A DNA stretch of 64,000 nt from Granulicella tundricola MP5ACTX9. GTDB lineage: Bacteria; Acidobacteriota; Terriglobia; Terriglobales; Acidobacteriaceae. Below the pieces are notes generated by a model. The model did no database searches and was not told the DNA's origin. It saw only the letters and a program-made list of their open reading frames with translations. The position numbers were made by a program, and so were the translations under genes. Positions 17,217-24,970 of the stretch are shown here, piece by piece. The stretch is from contig NC_015064.1 in NCBI RefSeq assembly GCF_000178975.2, positions 2,418,001-2,482,000 of the forward strand, read 5' to 3'. Numbering within the stretch: position 1 is the stretch's first letter; each line of letters opens with the position of its first letter.

Positions 17217-17894
17217 ATGCCGCGTATCAACTTTCAACAGCAACTCGTAGCCTTGAAAGACAAGCTCCTCGCCATGGCCGCGCTTTCCCAGCAAGCCCTC
17301 GAGTTCTCCGTCGAAGCCTACTCCACACGCGACCTAGCCCTCTCCAACCACGTCAAGGAGATTGAAGCTGCCATCAACGCAGCCGAGACCTCCGTCGACG
17401 AGATGGCCTATGAGCTCCTCGCTAAAGAGCAGCCCATGGCCGTCGACCTCCGCTTCATCCTCTCGGTCATCAAGATCAACGGTGACCTCGAGCGCATCGG
17501 CGACCAGGCCACCAACATCGCCACCCGTGCCGCCGCCGCCCTCGACAAGCCCGCCATCCATCTCCCCATCGACATCGAAGAGATGGGCGCCAAGGTAGGG
17601 GTCATGATCCGCCGCGCCATCCAGGCCCTCCTTGAAGCCGACGACAAACTCGCGGAATCCGTCCTCGCCCTCGACGACGAGATCGACGAGATGAACCGCG
17701 CCATCCACGCCGACCTCATCCAGACCATGGAGCAGCATTCAGAGTCAGCCGAGCAGGCCCTCAACGCCATCATCATCAGCCGCAACCTGGAACGCGCCGC
17801 CGATCACGCCACCAACATCGCAGAGGACGTCATCTTCTGGGTTCGCGGCAACGACGTCCGCCACAAGTTCTCCCTCCTCCAACCCACACAGTAA
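17217..17894 (+). CDS. phoU: phosphate-signalling protein PhoU
   Basis: 225 residues with the two PhoU three-helix repeats and both metal-binding signatures: LERIGDQATNIA (about residues 90-101) and LERAADHATNIAED (about 192-205). PhoU couples the Pst transporter and the PhoR/PhoB system and represses the Pho regulon when phosphate is ample. No pst genes adjoin it, so it is an orphan copy here. AGGAGG lies 8 bp before the ATG. A hairpin follows the stop directly. Confidence 0.95.
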   Translation: MPRINFQQQLVALKDKLLAMAALSQQALEFSVEAYSTRDLALSNHVKEIEAAINAAETSVDEMAYELLAKEQPMAVDLRFILSVIKINGDLERIGDQATNIATRAAAALDKPAIHLPIDIEEMGAKVGVMIRRAIQALLEADDKLAESVLALDDEIDEMNRAIHADLIQTMEQHSESAEQALNAIIISRNLERAADHATNIAEDVIFWVRGNDVRHKFSLLQPTQ

Positions 17895-17917
17895 GAGGCA
17901 GCCAAAAGGCTGCCTCT
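17894..17917. terminator. hairpin between phoU and dcp
   Basis: AGAGGCAGCC and GGCTGCCTCT form a perfect 10-bp stem with an AAAA loop, beginning at the last base of the phoU stop codon. No T-run follows on either strand. It lies between convergent genes, so it may end transcription in both directions. Confidence 0.6.
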
Positions 17918-17959
17918 CCACCGCACCATCACTGCCCTAACACTACCCCACCACTGTTC

Positions 17960-20071
17960 CTACTGCTTCAAGCCCCTCTGCTTCAGCATCGGCTCGATCT
18001 TCGGCTCCCCGCCAAGCCAGGTGTCGTACATCTTCGCCAGGTCCTCCGTGTTCCCACGCGAGAGCACCATCTTTCGGAACCGGTCGCCGTTCGCCCGAGT
18101 CAGCCCACCGTTCTCCTCGAACCAGTGATACGCCGCATCGTCCAGCATCTCGCTCCAAAGATAGGCGTAGTACCCGGCGGCATACCCACCCGCAAACACA
18201 TGGCTGAAGTAAGTCGAGCGATACCGTGGCGGCACCGCCTCCAGAGCCAGGCTCTTCTTTTCGAGCGCCGCCTTCTCAAACGCATCCGCCTCCTGCGCCG
18301 GCATCCCCGCGCCCAGCGTATGCCACTGCATATCGAGCTCCGCCGCAGCCAGCAGCTCCGTCAGCGCATACCCCTGGTTGAAGGTCGCCGCCCGCTTCAA
18401 CTTCGCCGCCAGCTCCTCCGGCATCGGAGCGCCGGTCTTATAGTCCTTCGCATAGTGCTGAAACACATCCGGATAAGTCGACCAGTGTTCATTGAACTGC
18501 GATGGAAACTCCACAAAATCCCGTGGCACTGAAGTCCCTGAAAGCGAAGGATACTGCGCCGCCGCAAACATCCCATGCAGCGCATGTCCAAACTCATGGA
18601 ACATCGTCGTCACATCGTCGAACGTGATCAGCGCCGGCTGCCCATCGGCAGGCTTCGTAAAGTTAGCCACGTTATAGACCACCGGCATCTCACCCAGCAG
18701 CCTGGATTGCCGCACGAAGCTCCCCATCCACGCCCCGCCCCGCTTGTTATCCCGCTTCCAGTAGTCGCAATAGAAGATAGCCAGGTGCGAGTGATCTGCA
18801 TTGAATACCTCGAACACCCTCACATCCGGCGCATACACCGGCAGGTCATGCCGCTCCTGGAACGTGACCCCATACAGCTTGTTCGCCGCATAGAACACCC
18901 CATTCTGCAGCACATTATCGATCTCGAAGTAAGGCCGCACAGCCTCCGGATCAATGTCATACCGAGCCTTCCTCACCTGCTCCGAGTAAAACTCCCAATC
19001 CCAAGGCTGAACCGTAAATCCGCCCTTCTGCGTGTCGATCAACTCCTGAATATCCCTCTGCTCCGCCTTCGCCTCAGCCACCGCCGCCGGCACCAGGGCA
19101 TCCATAAAGTGGATCGCAGCCTCCGGCGTCTTCGCCATCTGGTTCTCGAGCTTCCACGCCGCATACGTTGGATACCCCAGCAGCTTCGCTTTCTGCGCCC
19201 GAATCTGCGCCAGCTCAGACACGATCATCCGCGTATCGTTATCGCCGCCCTTCTCCGCCCGAGTCCACGAGTCATGAAACACAGCCTCCCGAGTAGCCCT
19301 CACATTCAACCCTGAGAGCACCGGCTGCTGCGTCGTATTCTGCAACGGCAGCACATACCCCTCAACTCCCCGAGCCTTCGCCGCCGCAGCAGCAGCAGCA
19401 ATCTGCGCCTCCGGCAGCCCCGCCAGCGCAGCCTTATCGGTTGTCGTATAAGCCCCCGCCTTGGTCGCCGCCAGCAGCCTGCGCCCAAACGTATTCGAGA
19501 GCTTCGACTCCTCCTCGTTCATCGCCTTTAGCTTCGCCTTGTCCGCATCGTTCAGCTTCGCGCCGCTATGCACAAAGCCGTCATACGTATGCTCCAGCAG
19601 CCGCAGCGACTCAGCATCCAGTCCCAGCCCAGCCCGCTTCTCATAAACCGCCTCCACCCGCTTGAACAGCTTCGCATCCAGGTAAATCGCATCCTCGTGC
19701 GCCGACATCTTCGGCGCCATCTTCGCCTGCAACTGCTCCAGCGTCGGATTCGTATAAGCCCCCGTCACCCCGCCCAGCGCAGCCTGCACCCGATCCAGCA
19801 GCAACCCCGTCTTCTCCAGCGCCACCACCGTATTCTCAAACGTCGCCGGCACGGCGTTATCCGCAATCGCCCGAACCTCCTTCGTCTGCGCCTCCATCCC
19901 CGCCATCAGCGCCGGCTCGTAGTCCGCATCCTTAATCCGGTCGAACGGCGGTGCCTCAAACGGCAGCGAGCTCTTCTCATAAAAAGGATTCGCCGGCCCA
20001 AACACAGCCGTCTGCCCCTGCGCCATCCCCACTGCCATCGCACCCGCCGCCAGAACTACACTCATCCGCAT
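17960..20071 (-). CDS. dcp: M3 family peptidyl-dipeptidase Dcp
   Basis: 703 residues from the ATG at 20069-20071, chosen because GGGAG precedes it and it opens a signal peptide (MSVVLAAGAMAVGMAQGQ); a longer start adds 18 residues. The zinc motif HEFGHALHG (about residue 465) with the downstream glutamate in the conserved FVEFPSQFNEHW defines M3 metallopeptidases. Dcp removes C-terminal dipeptides. The signal peptide suggests a periplasmic enzyme that helps use peptides. Monocistronic, convergent with phoU and divergent from the DinB-family gene. Confidence 0.93.
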   Translation of the reverse strand: MRMSVVLAAGAMAVGMAQGQTAVFGPANPFYEKSSLPFEAPPFDRIKDADYEPALMAGMEAQTKEVRAIADNAVPATFENTVVALEKTGLLLDRVQAALGGVTGAYTNPTLEQLQAKMAPKMSAHEDAIYLDAKLFKRVEAVYEKRAGLGLDAESLRLLEHTYDGFVHSGAKLNDADKAKLKAMNEEESKLSNTFGRRLLAATKAGAYTTTDKAALAGLPEAQIAAAAAAAKARGVEGYVLPLQNTTQQPVLSGLNVRATREAVFHDSWTRAEKGGDNDTRMIVSELAQIRAQKAKLLGYPTYAAWKLENQMAKTPEAAIHFMDALVPAAVAEAKAEQRDIQELIDTQKGGFTVQPWDWEFYSEQVRKARYDIDPEAVRPYFEIDNVLQNGVFYAANKLYGVTFQERHDLPVYAPDVRVFEVFNADHSHLAIFYCDYWKRDNKRGGAWMGSFVRQSRLLGEMPVVYNVANFTKPADGQPALITFDDVTTMFHEFGHALHGMFAAAQYPSLSGTSVPRDFVEFPSQFNEHWSTYPDVFQHYAKDYKTGAPMPEELAAKLKRAATFNQGYALTELLAAAELDMQWHTLGAGMPAQEADAFEKAALEKKSLALEAVPPRYRSTYFSHVFAGGYAAGYYAYLWSEMLDDAAYHWFEENGGLTRANGDRFRKMVLSRGNTEDLAKMYDTWLGGEPKIEPMLKQRGLKQ

Positions 20072-20152
20072 GACTCCCAATCTGAAACCCTCCAGAGGTC
20101 TAAATTGTATCCTTGTGCAAAGCATGAATCCCCAAGGGAGACCCAGAGGAGC

Positions 20153-20707
20153 ATGGTAGAAGCAATCACCCCCTCAGAACGCCAGCTAGTCCTTGACCAA
20201 CTCTCCACCAGCGAGCAGCGCCTCCTCGAACTCGCAACTAACCTCAACCCTTCTCAGTGGCACTTCCAGGAGTCCCCAGACCGCTGGTCCATCGCAGAAA
20301 TCATCGAGCACTGCATCGTCTTCGAGCGCTTCATCACCGGCGTAATCACCAACGCTCTCGCCACCCCAGCCACCACCGAAAAGAAACCCGAAGCCCCCAC
20401 CAAGGAACCCTGGGTACAAGGCCTCGCCCAATCCCGCCACACCAGATTCAAATCCCGCGAAGTGAACCTCCCCACCGGCCGCTGGCCCAACCCCATAGAC
20501 CTCATCGCTGAACTCCGCCAAACCCGCGCCCAAACCCTCCACTTCGCCTCCGAAACCCAATCCCCTCTCCGCGACCACTTCTTCCCCCACATAGCCTTCG
20601 GAGACCTGGACTGCTACCAATGGCTGGTCGTCACAGCCCAACACACAGCCCGCCACGCCCACCAAATCGAAGAGATCAAATCCAACCCCGCCTACCCACC
20701 CTCATAA
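20153..20707 (+). CDS. DinB superfamily protein
   Basis: 184 residues from ATG 20153, which follows AGAGGAGC; a longer in-frame extension reads back through the dcp gene and is rejected. The pattern LNPSQWHFQESPDRWSIAEIIEHCI followed later by HTARHAHQIEEI matches the DinB four-helix fold, with histidines (HC, H.ARH) placed as metal ligands. Such proteins are metal-dependent hydrolase/thiol transferase relatives; substrate unknown. Confidence 0.85.
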   Translation: MVEAITPSERQLVLDQLSTSEQRLLELATNLNPSQWHFQESPDRWSIAEIIEHCIVFERFITGVITNALATPATTEKKPEAPTKEPWVQGLAQSRHTRFKSREVNLPTGRWPNPIDLIAELRQTRAQTLHFASETQSPLRDHFFPHIAFGDLDCYQWLVVTAQHTARHAHQIEEIKSNPAYPPS

Positions 20708-20755
20708 CGCGCGATCGAAAGTACGACTTTGCAAAGAATCAGCTAATCTGTTCGC

Positions 20756-21238
20756 ATGGCAAGCCCGAAGAAAGTCGCGAAGAGAAAGGGCAGCACTCCT
20801 AAAGCAACCTCTAGAAAAGCCTCCAGTCCTGAAGTCATAGGGAAAGGGCATCTTTCGGCGGCTGAATTCCGGAAGCGCGAAGACGCTCGCCGCGAGCAAC
20901 TATCGACAAAAGGAAAACTCAAACGGGCAGAGGCAAAGGCTGCAGCTCATGAGGCTCGAAAAAACCCACCCGTGGTGGAACGGAGACCTTCTGGAATTTC
21001 TTTGATGATTAAGCTATTAGAGTATGGAGTCGTGAAACCGAAGGTAAGCTGCCCACACTGCAACACGGTGGGTAACGTTCGGATCAAAAGAACTAGCCAG
21101 AAGGCTGGCGTGAGTGGCGGCAAACTTGCCGGGGCGATCCTAACGGGTGGAATTTCCATTCTTGCGACCGGTTTAAGCCGTAAGGAAATAGTCAACTTGG
21201 CGCATTGTGATAATTGCACCGTAAGTTGGCAATTGTAA
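20756..21238 (+). CDS. hypothetical protein with basic N-terminus and split zinc ribbon
   Basis: 160 residues. Residues 1-75 are Lys/Arg/Ala-rich and probably disordered (KKVAKRKGS; AEAKAAAHEARKN). Residues 100-160 hold a CPHC knuckle and a terminal CDNC knuckle separated by a glycine-rich hydrophobic stretch (GGKLAGAILTGGISILATG) that could be membrane-associated. The paired Cys-x2-Cys suggests a four-cysteine zinc site. Base composition is less GC-rich than the flanks, and an IS element lies 140 bp downstream. No function can be assigned. Confidence 0.6.
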   Translation: MASPKKVAKRKGSTPKATSRKASSPEVIGKGHLSAAEFRKREDARREQLSTKGKLKRAEAKAAAHEARKNPPVVERRPSGISLMIKLLEYGVVKPKVSCPHCNTVGNVRIKRTSQKAGVSGGKLAGAILTGGISILATGLSRKEIVNLAHCDNCTVSWQL

Positions 21239-21380
21239 ATTTGCTGGGTGGCGCACGACCATTTCTATGTTTTAAAGAGAGGCAGTCCATAGTGGGTAAC
21301 TCGGAGATCTTTCAGAAAATCATGAATGAGCTACCGGTCGGTACGAAGCTTGATCCTAACTATCTCGTTACAGGTGTTAG

Positions 21381-22550
21381 GGAAACTCTGCACAAGTTCT
21401 GCGTCCGCGGCCTGATGGATTAATCTGATGGTTAGGGGTGGATGGCGATGAAGCAGCAGACGTTTGCGTCCCAGTCGATCTTTGAGAAGTATGGGCGGAA
21501 GTCTCGGCGGGAGCTGTTTTTGGATGAGATGGAAGTGGTTGTTCCGTGGCCCGAGTTACAGGCTCTGGTCGAACCGCACTACCCGAAGGCCGGCAACGGC
21601 CGTCGTCCTGTCGGGCTTGCGATCATGCTTCGGACGTACTTTATGCAACAGTGGTTCAACTTGTCCGACCCCGGCGTCGAAGAGGCGTTTTATGAGTCCT
21701 TCACGCTGCGGCGGTTCGCTGGTGTTGACCTGGGCGTGGCTCCGGCACCGGATGAAACGACAGTGCTGCGCTTCCGCCACCTGCTCGAAAAGCATGACCT
21801 TGGCGGTGCCATGCTCGACGCGGTGAACCTGCATCTGGCGGCCAGGGGCATCCGCATCGAGACCGGCACGATCGTGGATGCGACCATTATTCATGCGCCT
21901 TCTTCGACCAAGAACGAGAAGAAAGAGCGTGATCCGGCGATGCGTCAGACTCGTAAGGGCAAGCAGTGGTACTTCGGACTGAAGGCGCACATCGGCGTTG
22001 ATGCAAAAGAAGGTCACGTGCACTCAGTGGCAACGTCGGCGGCCAACGTCTCCGACGTACACATGCTGCCGGATCTGCTACATGGGGAGGAGCGAAAGGT
22101 GTGGGGCGACGGCGGCTATCAAGGCCAGACCAAGGCCATCCGGCAGGCCGCGCCCAAGGCCCAGGACATGACCTGCAAGCGAACCAGGTTCAAGAACTAT
22201 GTCGATGAAGCGGCAAAGAAGAAGAATACGACGAAATCAAAAGTAAGAGCGAAAGTAGAACACGTCTTCCGTATCCTGAAGCGCGTCTTCGGCTTCGACA
22301 AGGTACGCTACAGAGGCATCGCCAAGAACCATCACCGGCTATGCGCCAACTTCGCCCTCATCAACCTCTACCTCCACCGCAAGCACCTGGCGGGAACCGC
22401 CGCCTAGCGCCGGGAGACGGGCTATGAGTCTTCGACTCCGCACAAACCCCAGCCAGAACAAGCAAAGCACGGCCCAACCGCAGAAAAACTTGGCCGCCGA
22501 CTCAAGTCACACACCGACATCGTCAAATCGGCCGCCTGCGCAGAGGCTCC
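21381..22550 (+). mobile_element. IS5-family insertion sequence, complete (1170 bp)
   Basis: Imperfect 16-bp terminal inverted repeats: GGAAACTCTGCACAAG at 21381-21396 and, reading inward from 22550, GGAGCCTCTGCGCAGG (12 of 16 match). TTAG flanks both sides (21377-21380 and 22551-22554), a 4-bp duplication of YTAR type as made by several IS5 groups. One intact transposase is inside. The insertion site is the coding sequence of a small hypothetical gene. Confidence 0.9.
21442..22407 (+). CDS. IS5-family transposase
   Basis: 321 residues, DDE type. The N-terminal region (about 15-110) has the IS5 helix-turn-helix style domain (MLRTYFMQQWFNLSDPGVEEA; DETTVLRFRHLLE). Catalytic residues: Asp146 in GTIVDATIIHAPSS, Asp223 in WGDGGYQG and Glu273 in KVRAKVEHVFRILKRVFGF. 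A second in-frame ATG at 21448 is equally possible; AGGGG precedes both. The gene is intact, so the element may still be active. Confidence 0.95.
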   Translation: MAMKQQTFASQSIFEKYGRKSRRELFLDEMEVVVPWPELQALVEPHYPKAGNGRRPVGLAIMLRTYFMQQWFNLSDPGVEEAFYESFTLRRFAGVDLGVAPAPDETTVLRFRHLLEKHDLGGAMLDAVNLHLAARGIRIETGTIVDATIIHAPSSTKNEKKERDPAMRQTRKGKQWYFGLKAHIGVDAKEGHVHSVATSAANVSDVHMLPDLLHGEERKVWGDGGYQGQTKAIRQAAPKAQDMTCKRTRFKNYVDEAAKKKNTTKSKVRAKVEHVFRILKRVFGFDKVRYRGIAKNHHRLCANFALINLYLHRKHLAGTAA

Positions 22551-23044
22551 TTAGGCCATCTCGCGGAGAATCCGCGCTTTTCTATTCGATTCCAAACAGG
22601 ACGACTGGTAAACGCAGCCAGAAATCCATTGTCCAATCGGAATTGGATATGGCATACCAGCGTTTAGTCGATGAAGGGGAATTTACCTTGCATTGGTTCA
22701 AAGAAAATATGCCGATTACCGCCAGCCAAAGTTCCTCTTGTAGCTTCAAAGTGGTGGGAGAAGCGTTCGCATTTCTTCGCTTGGCCGAGCGAATTCCTTT
22801 TGGACGCGGCCATAAGTATGTGAGCGTTTGAGCACGACGGAATTCATGCTCTCTGAATCGTGGGCTGTGCATCCAGATGGACTTCCCGCAGATATGGAAC
22901 AATCAGCGCGTGGATACCGTCAGTAGCTAAAGGGAGTTCGCCGCAGAGCTGACCTGCCCCAATGCCAAAAACGACTCGTAACCAACACAAGCTATCCTGT
23001 GACTGAAAGTTTTCGCACCGCATGACCGCATCAGAGGAGAACGA

Positions 23045-24277
23045 ATGAAGCACTTGGCACTCGCAGGCCTTTTTCTAACCATGGTCTCAACCAGCGCATC
23101 CGCACAGGTCAACGCAGGCGACCAGAAATCCGACTCGGTCCTGCCCTTCACCGTCACGCAGGTCACCACCTTGAGCCTCCCCTGGAAGATCGCCTTCCTC
23201 CCGGACGGCCGCATGCTCATCACCGAGAAGACCGGCGGCATGCAACTCGTCACCCAGCAGGGTGAAAAGACCCCCGTCTCCAACGTTCCCGCCGCACTCT
23301 GGCGAGGCCAGGGTGGCATGCTCGGCGTCTATCTCTCGCCCCACTACGCCAAGGACCACTTCGTCTACCTCACCTACTCCGAGCCCGGCGACGGCGGCTC
23401 CAGCCTCGCGCTCGCACGTGCCATCCTCAAGCTCGACAAGGGCACCGCCAGCCTCGAAGACCTCAAGGTCATCTGGCGCGACGGCGAACGCGGCCAGGGC
23501 GGACAGTTCGGCGCAGAGGTCGCCTTCTCACCAGACGGCAAGCTCCTCTACCTCTCCTCCGGCGATCGTCAGCGCATGACGCCCGCGCAGGACCCCAACC
23601 AGCCCCTCGGCAAGATCCTCCGCCTCACCCTCGACGGCAAGCCTGCCCCCGGCAACCCGATGGCCGGCAAGATTGGCACCCCCACCGTCCCCGTCATCGA
23701 CCCGCCTGAAGACACGGAAGCCGCCAAGACCGCGCCCGTCGTCAAAACTTACACCTTCCCCGGCCCCAACCTCACGCCCTCTGAAACCTGGGTCACCGGC
23801 CTCCGCACCCCCTACGGCCTGGCCTTTGCACCCGATGGCCGCCTTTGGGAACTCGAGCACGGCCCCCGCGGCGGTGATGAACTCAACCTCATCGAACCCG
23901 GCAAGAACTACGGCTGGCCCCTCTTCTCCTACGGCAAAAACTACAACGGCGTCCCCATCCCCAAAACAGATCCGAAGCCCAATCTCACCGAGCCAGTCAT
24001 CTATTGGGACCCCGTCATCGCACCCGGCAACCTCGCCTTCTACAAGGGCTCCATGTTCTCGCAGTGGAACGGGTCTGCCCTCGTCAGCGGCCTCGGCCCC
24101 AAGATCCTCATGCGCCTCACCTTCGATAGCAAAGGCGGTGCCAAGGTCGCCGAGCGTTGGAACTTCAACCACCGCCTTCGTGATGTAGAAGTCGCTCCTG
24201 ACGGTGCAATCTGGGTCATCGAAGACGCCAAACCCGGTGCCCTCTGGCGTCTAACGCCCAAAACAGCCACCAACTAA
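23045..24277 (+). CDS. PQQ-dependent aldose sugar dehydrogenase, periplasmic
   Basis: 410 residues with a signal peptide (to SASAQ). It resembles soluble glucose/aldose dehydrogenases of the YliI type: FLPDGRMLITEKTGGMQLV, GQGGMLGVYLSPHY, YLSSGDR, then GLRTPYGLAFAPDGRLWELEHGPRGGDELN, a family signature containing PQQ/calcium-site residues. A six-bladed beta-propeller is expected. It oxidises aldoses to lactones outside the cytoplasm. The cytochrome c gene 6 bp downstream is the likely electron acceptor. The start is preceded by GAGGAG. Confidence 0.9.
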   Translation: MKHLALAGLFLTMVSTSASAQVNAGDQKSDSVLPFTVTQVTTLSLPWKIAFLPDGRMLITEKTGGMQLVTQQGEKTPVSNVPAALWRGQGGMLGVYLSPHYAKDHFVYLTYSEPGDGGSSLALARAILKLDKGTASLEDLKVIWRDGERGQGGQFGAEVAFSPDGKLLYLSSGDRQRMTPAQDPNQPLGKILRLTLDGKPAPGNPMAGKIGTPTVPVIDPPEDTEAAKTAPVVKTYTFPGPNLTPSETWVTGLRTPYGLAFAPDGRLWELEHGPRGGDELNLIEPGKNYGWPLFSYGKNYNGVPIPKTDPKPNLTEPVIYWDPVIAPGNLAFYKGSMFSQWNGSALVSGLGPKILMRLTFDSKGGAKVAERWNFNHRLRDVEVAPDGAIWVIEDAKPGALWRLTPKTATN

Positions 24278-24283
24278 AAGAGC

Positions 24284-24745
24284 ATGGAAACAATGAGCAG
24301 AAAACTCACACTCATCCTCGGGGCAGCAGCCTGCACACTCCTGTGCGGGCTCTGCATCTCCTCTCAAGCCCTGGCCCAGAAGCTGCAACTGCCCGACGAC
24401 ACAGGGAAGCCAGAGTTCGTCCACAACTGCACCGCCTGCCACCTCGCCTCACTGGTCGTCGCAGTCAAAAAGACTCCGGACGACTGGCGCAAAAATGTCG
24501 ACGACATGGCCGCCCGCGGCACCGACGGCACAAAAGAAGACCTCGACAAAGTAGTCGTCTACCTGGACAAGTACTATTCGCTCCAAACGCCCGCACCCTC
24601 CGAGGCACCTCACCCCGCCCCCCAGTCCACCTTGCACGCCCCCACAACCCTTAGCCCCACCGATCGAGAGCGCTTGAAGCAAATCCTCGCCGAACCCGGC
24701 ACCGCACAAGTCACCGCCTCGAACAGCAAGCCCCACACACCTTGA
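24284..24745 (+). CDS. periplasmic monohaem cytochrome c
   Basis: 153 residues with a signal peptide (ALAQ-KLQLP). One CTACH haem motif (Cys-x2-Cys-His, about residues 50-54) and later the conserved DDWRKNVDDMAARG, in the style of small c-type cytochromes paired with molybdenum or PQQ dehydrogenases. A Pro/Thr-rich tail (about 105-153) may be a flexible linker. It follows the PQQ dehydrogenase by 6 bp, so a two-gene electron-transfer operon is likely. Start may be the first ATG or the one three codons later. Confidence 0.85.
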   Translation: METMSRKLTLILGAAACTLLCGLCISSQALAQKLQLPDDTGKPEFVHNCTACHLASLVVAVKKTPDDWRKNVDDMAARGTDGTKEDLDKVVVYLDKYYSLQTPAPSEAPHPAPQSTLHAPTTLSPTDRERLKQILAEPGTAQVTASNSKPHTP

Positions 24746-24777
24746 CTCCCTACCCCGCCCCATCTAACCTTGAAGCA

Positions 24778-24855
24778 ATGGTTCTCCCAAAAAAACAGCG
24801 CCTCGCCAACTGTCCTGCCTGTTGTTGCGACCGCGCGCGCTGTCTCTTTGCCTGA
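24778..24855 (+). CDS. cysteine-rich 25-residue leader peptide
   Basis: ATG 24778 opens a 25-codon frame ending TGA 24853-24855. It encodes five cysteines, at 12, 15, 16, 17 and 22 (NCPACCCDRARC), a density of 20 percent. The frame lies 116 bp ahead of the siroheme-dependent reductase gene and is followed by a terminator-like hairpin at 24895-24913. This is the layout of an amino-acid attenuator: ribosome stalling at Cys codons when cysteine is short would let transcription or translation continue into the reductase. Cysteine-rich leader frames ahead of sulfur genes are known in mycobacteria. No good ribosome site is obvious (TTGAAGCA precedes the ATG). Function is inferred. Confidence 0.6.
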   Translation: MVLPKKQRLANCPACCCDRARCLFA

Positions 24856-24894
24856 TCGAATCCCCACCAAAAACGATCCGCAAAGCCCACAGCC

Positions 24895-24913
24895 GCCCAC
24901 GAACCCCGTGGGC
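24895..24913 (+). terminator. attenuator-like hairpin upstream of nirA
   Basis: GCCCACG (24895-24901) pairs with CGTGGGC (24907-24913) around AACCC, followed by the T-rich CTCTTCATTT. A second GCCCAC at 24885-24890 could compete for the same 3' strand. Lies between the leader peptide and the reductase start. Confidence 0.55.
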
Positions 24914-24970
24914 CTCTTCATTTCCAAGCCATAGCCTCTAAGCCACAAGCTCCCAAGGAACCCAAACCAA

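Larger units (their letters stand above)
21292..22831 (+). pseudogene. small hypothetical gene split by an IS5-family element
   Basis: The gene is present as 21292-21380 and 22555-22831. Removing the element and one TTAG copy joins the two parts in frame into a 121-residue protein from GTG 21292 (an ATG at 21214 would lengthen it by 26). The joined sequence runs NELPVGTKLDPNYLVTGV into RPSRGESALFYSIPNRTTG and ends GRGHKYVSV. Neither half resembles a family I know. The GTG is preceded by GAGAGG. This gene was interrupted recently, because no other lesion is visible. Confidence 0.8.

Noticed and set aside
19568..20152. long N-terminal extension of the DinB-family protein
   Set aside because: The extension is antisense to dcp and Arg/Leu/His-rich; the ATG at 20153 has a good ribosome site.
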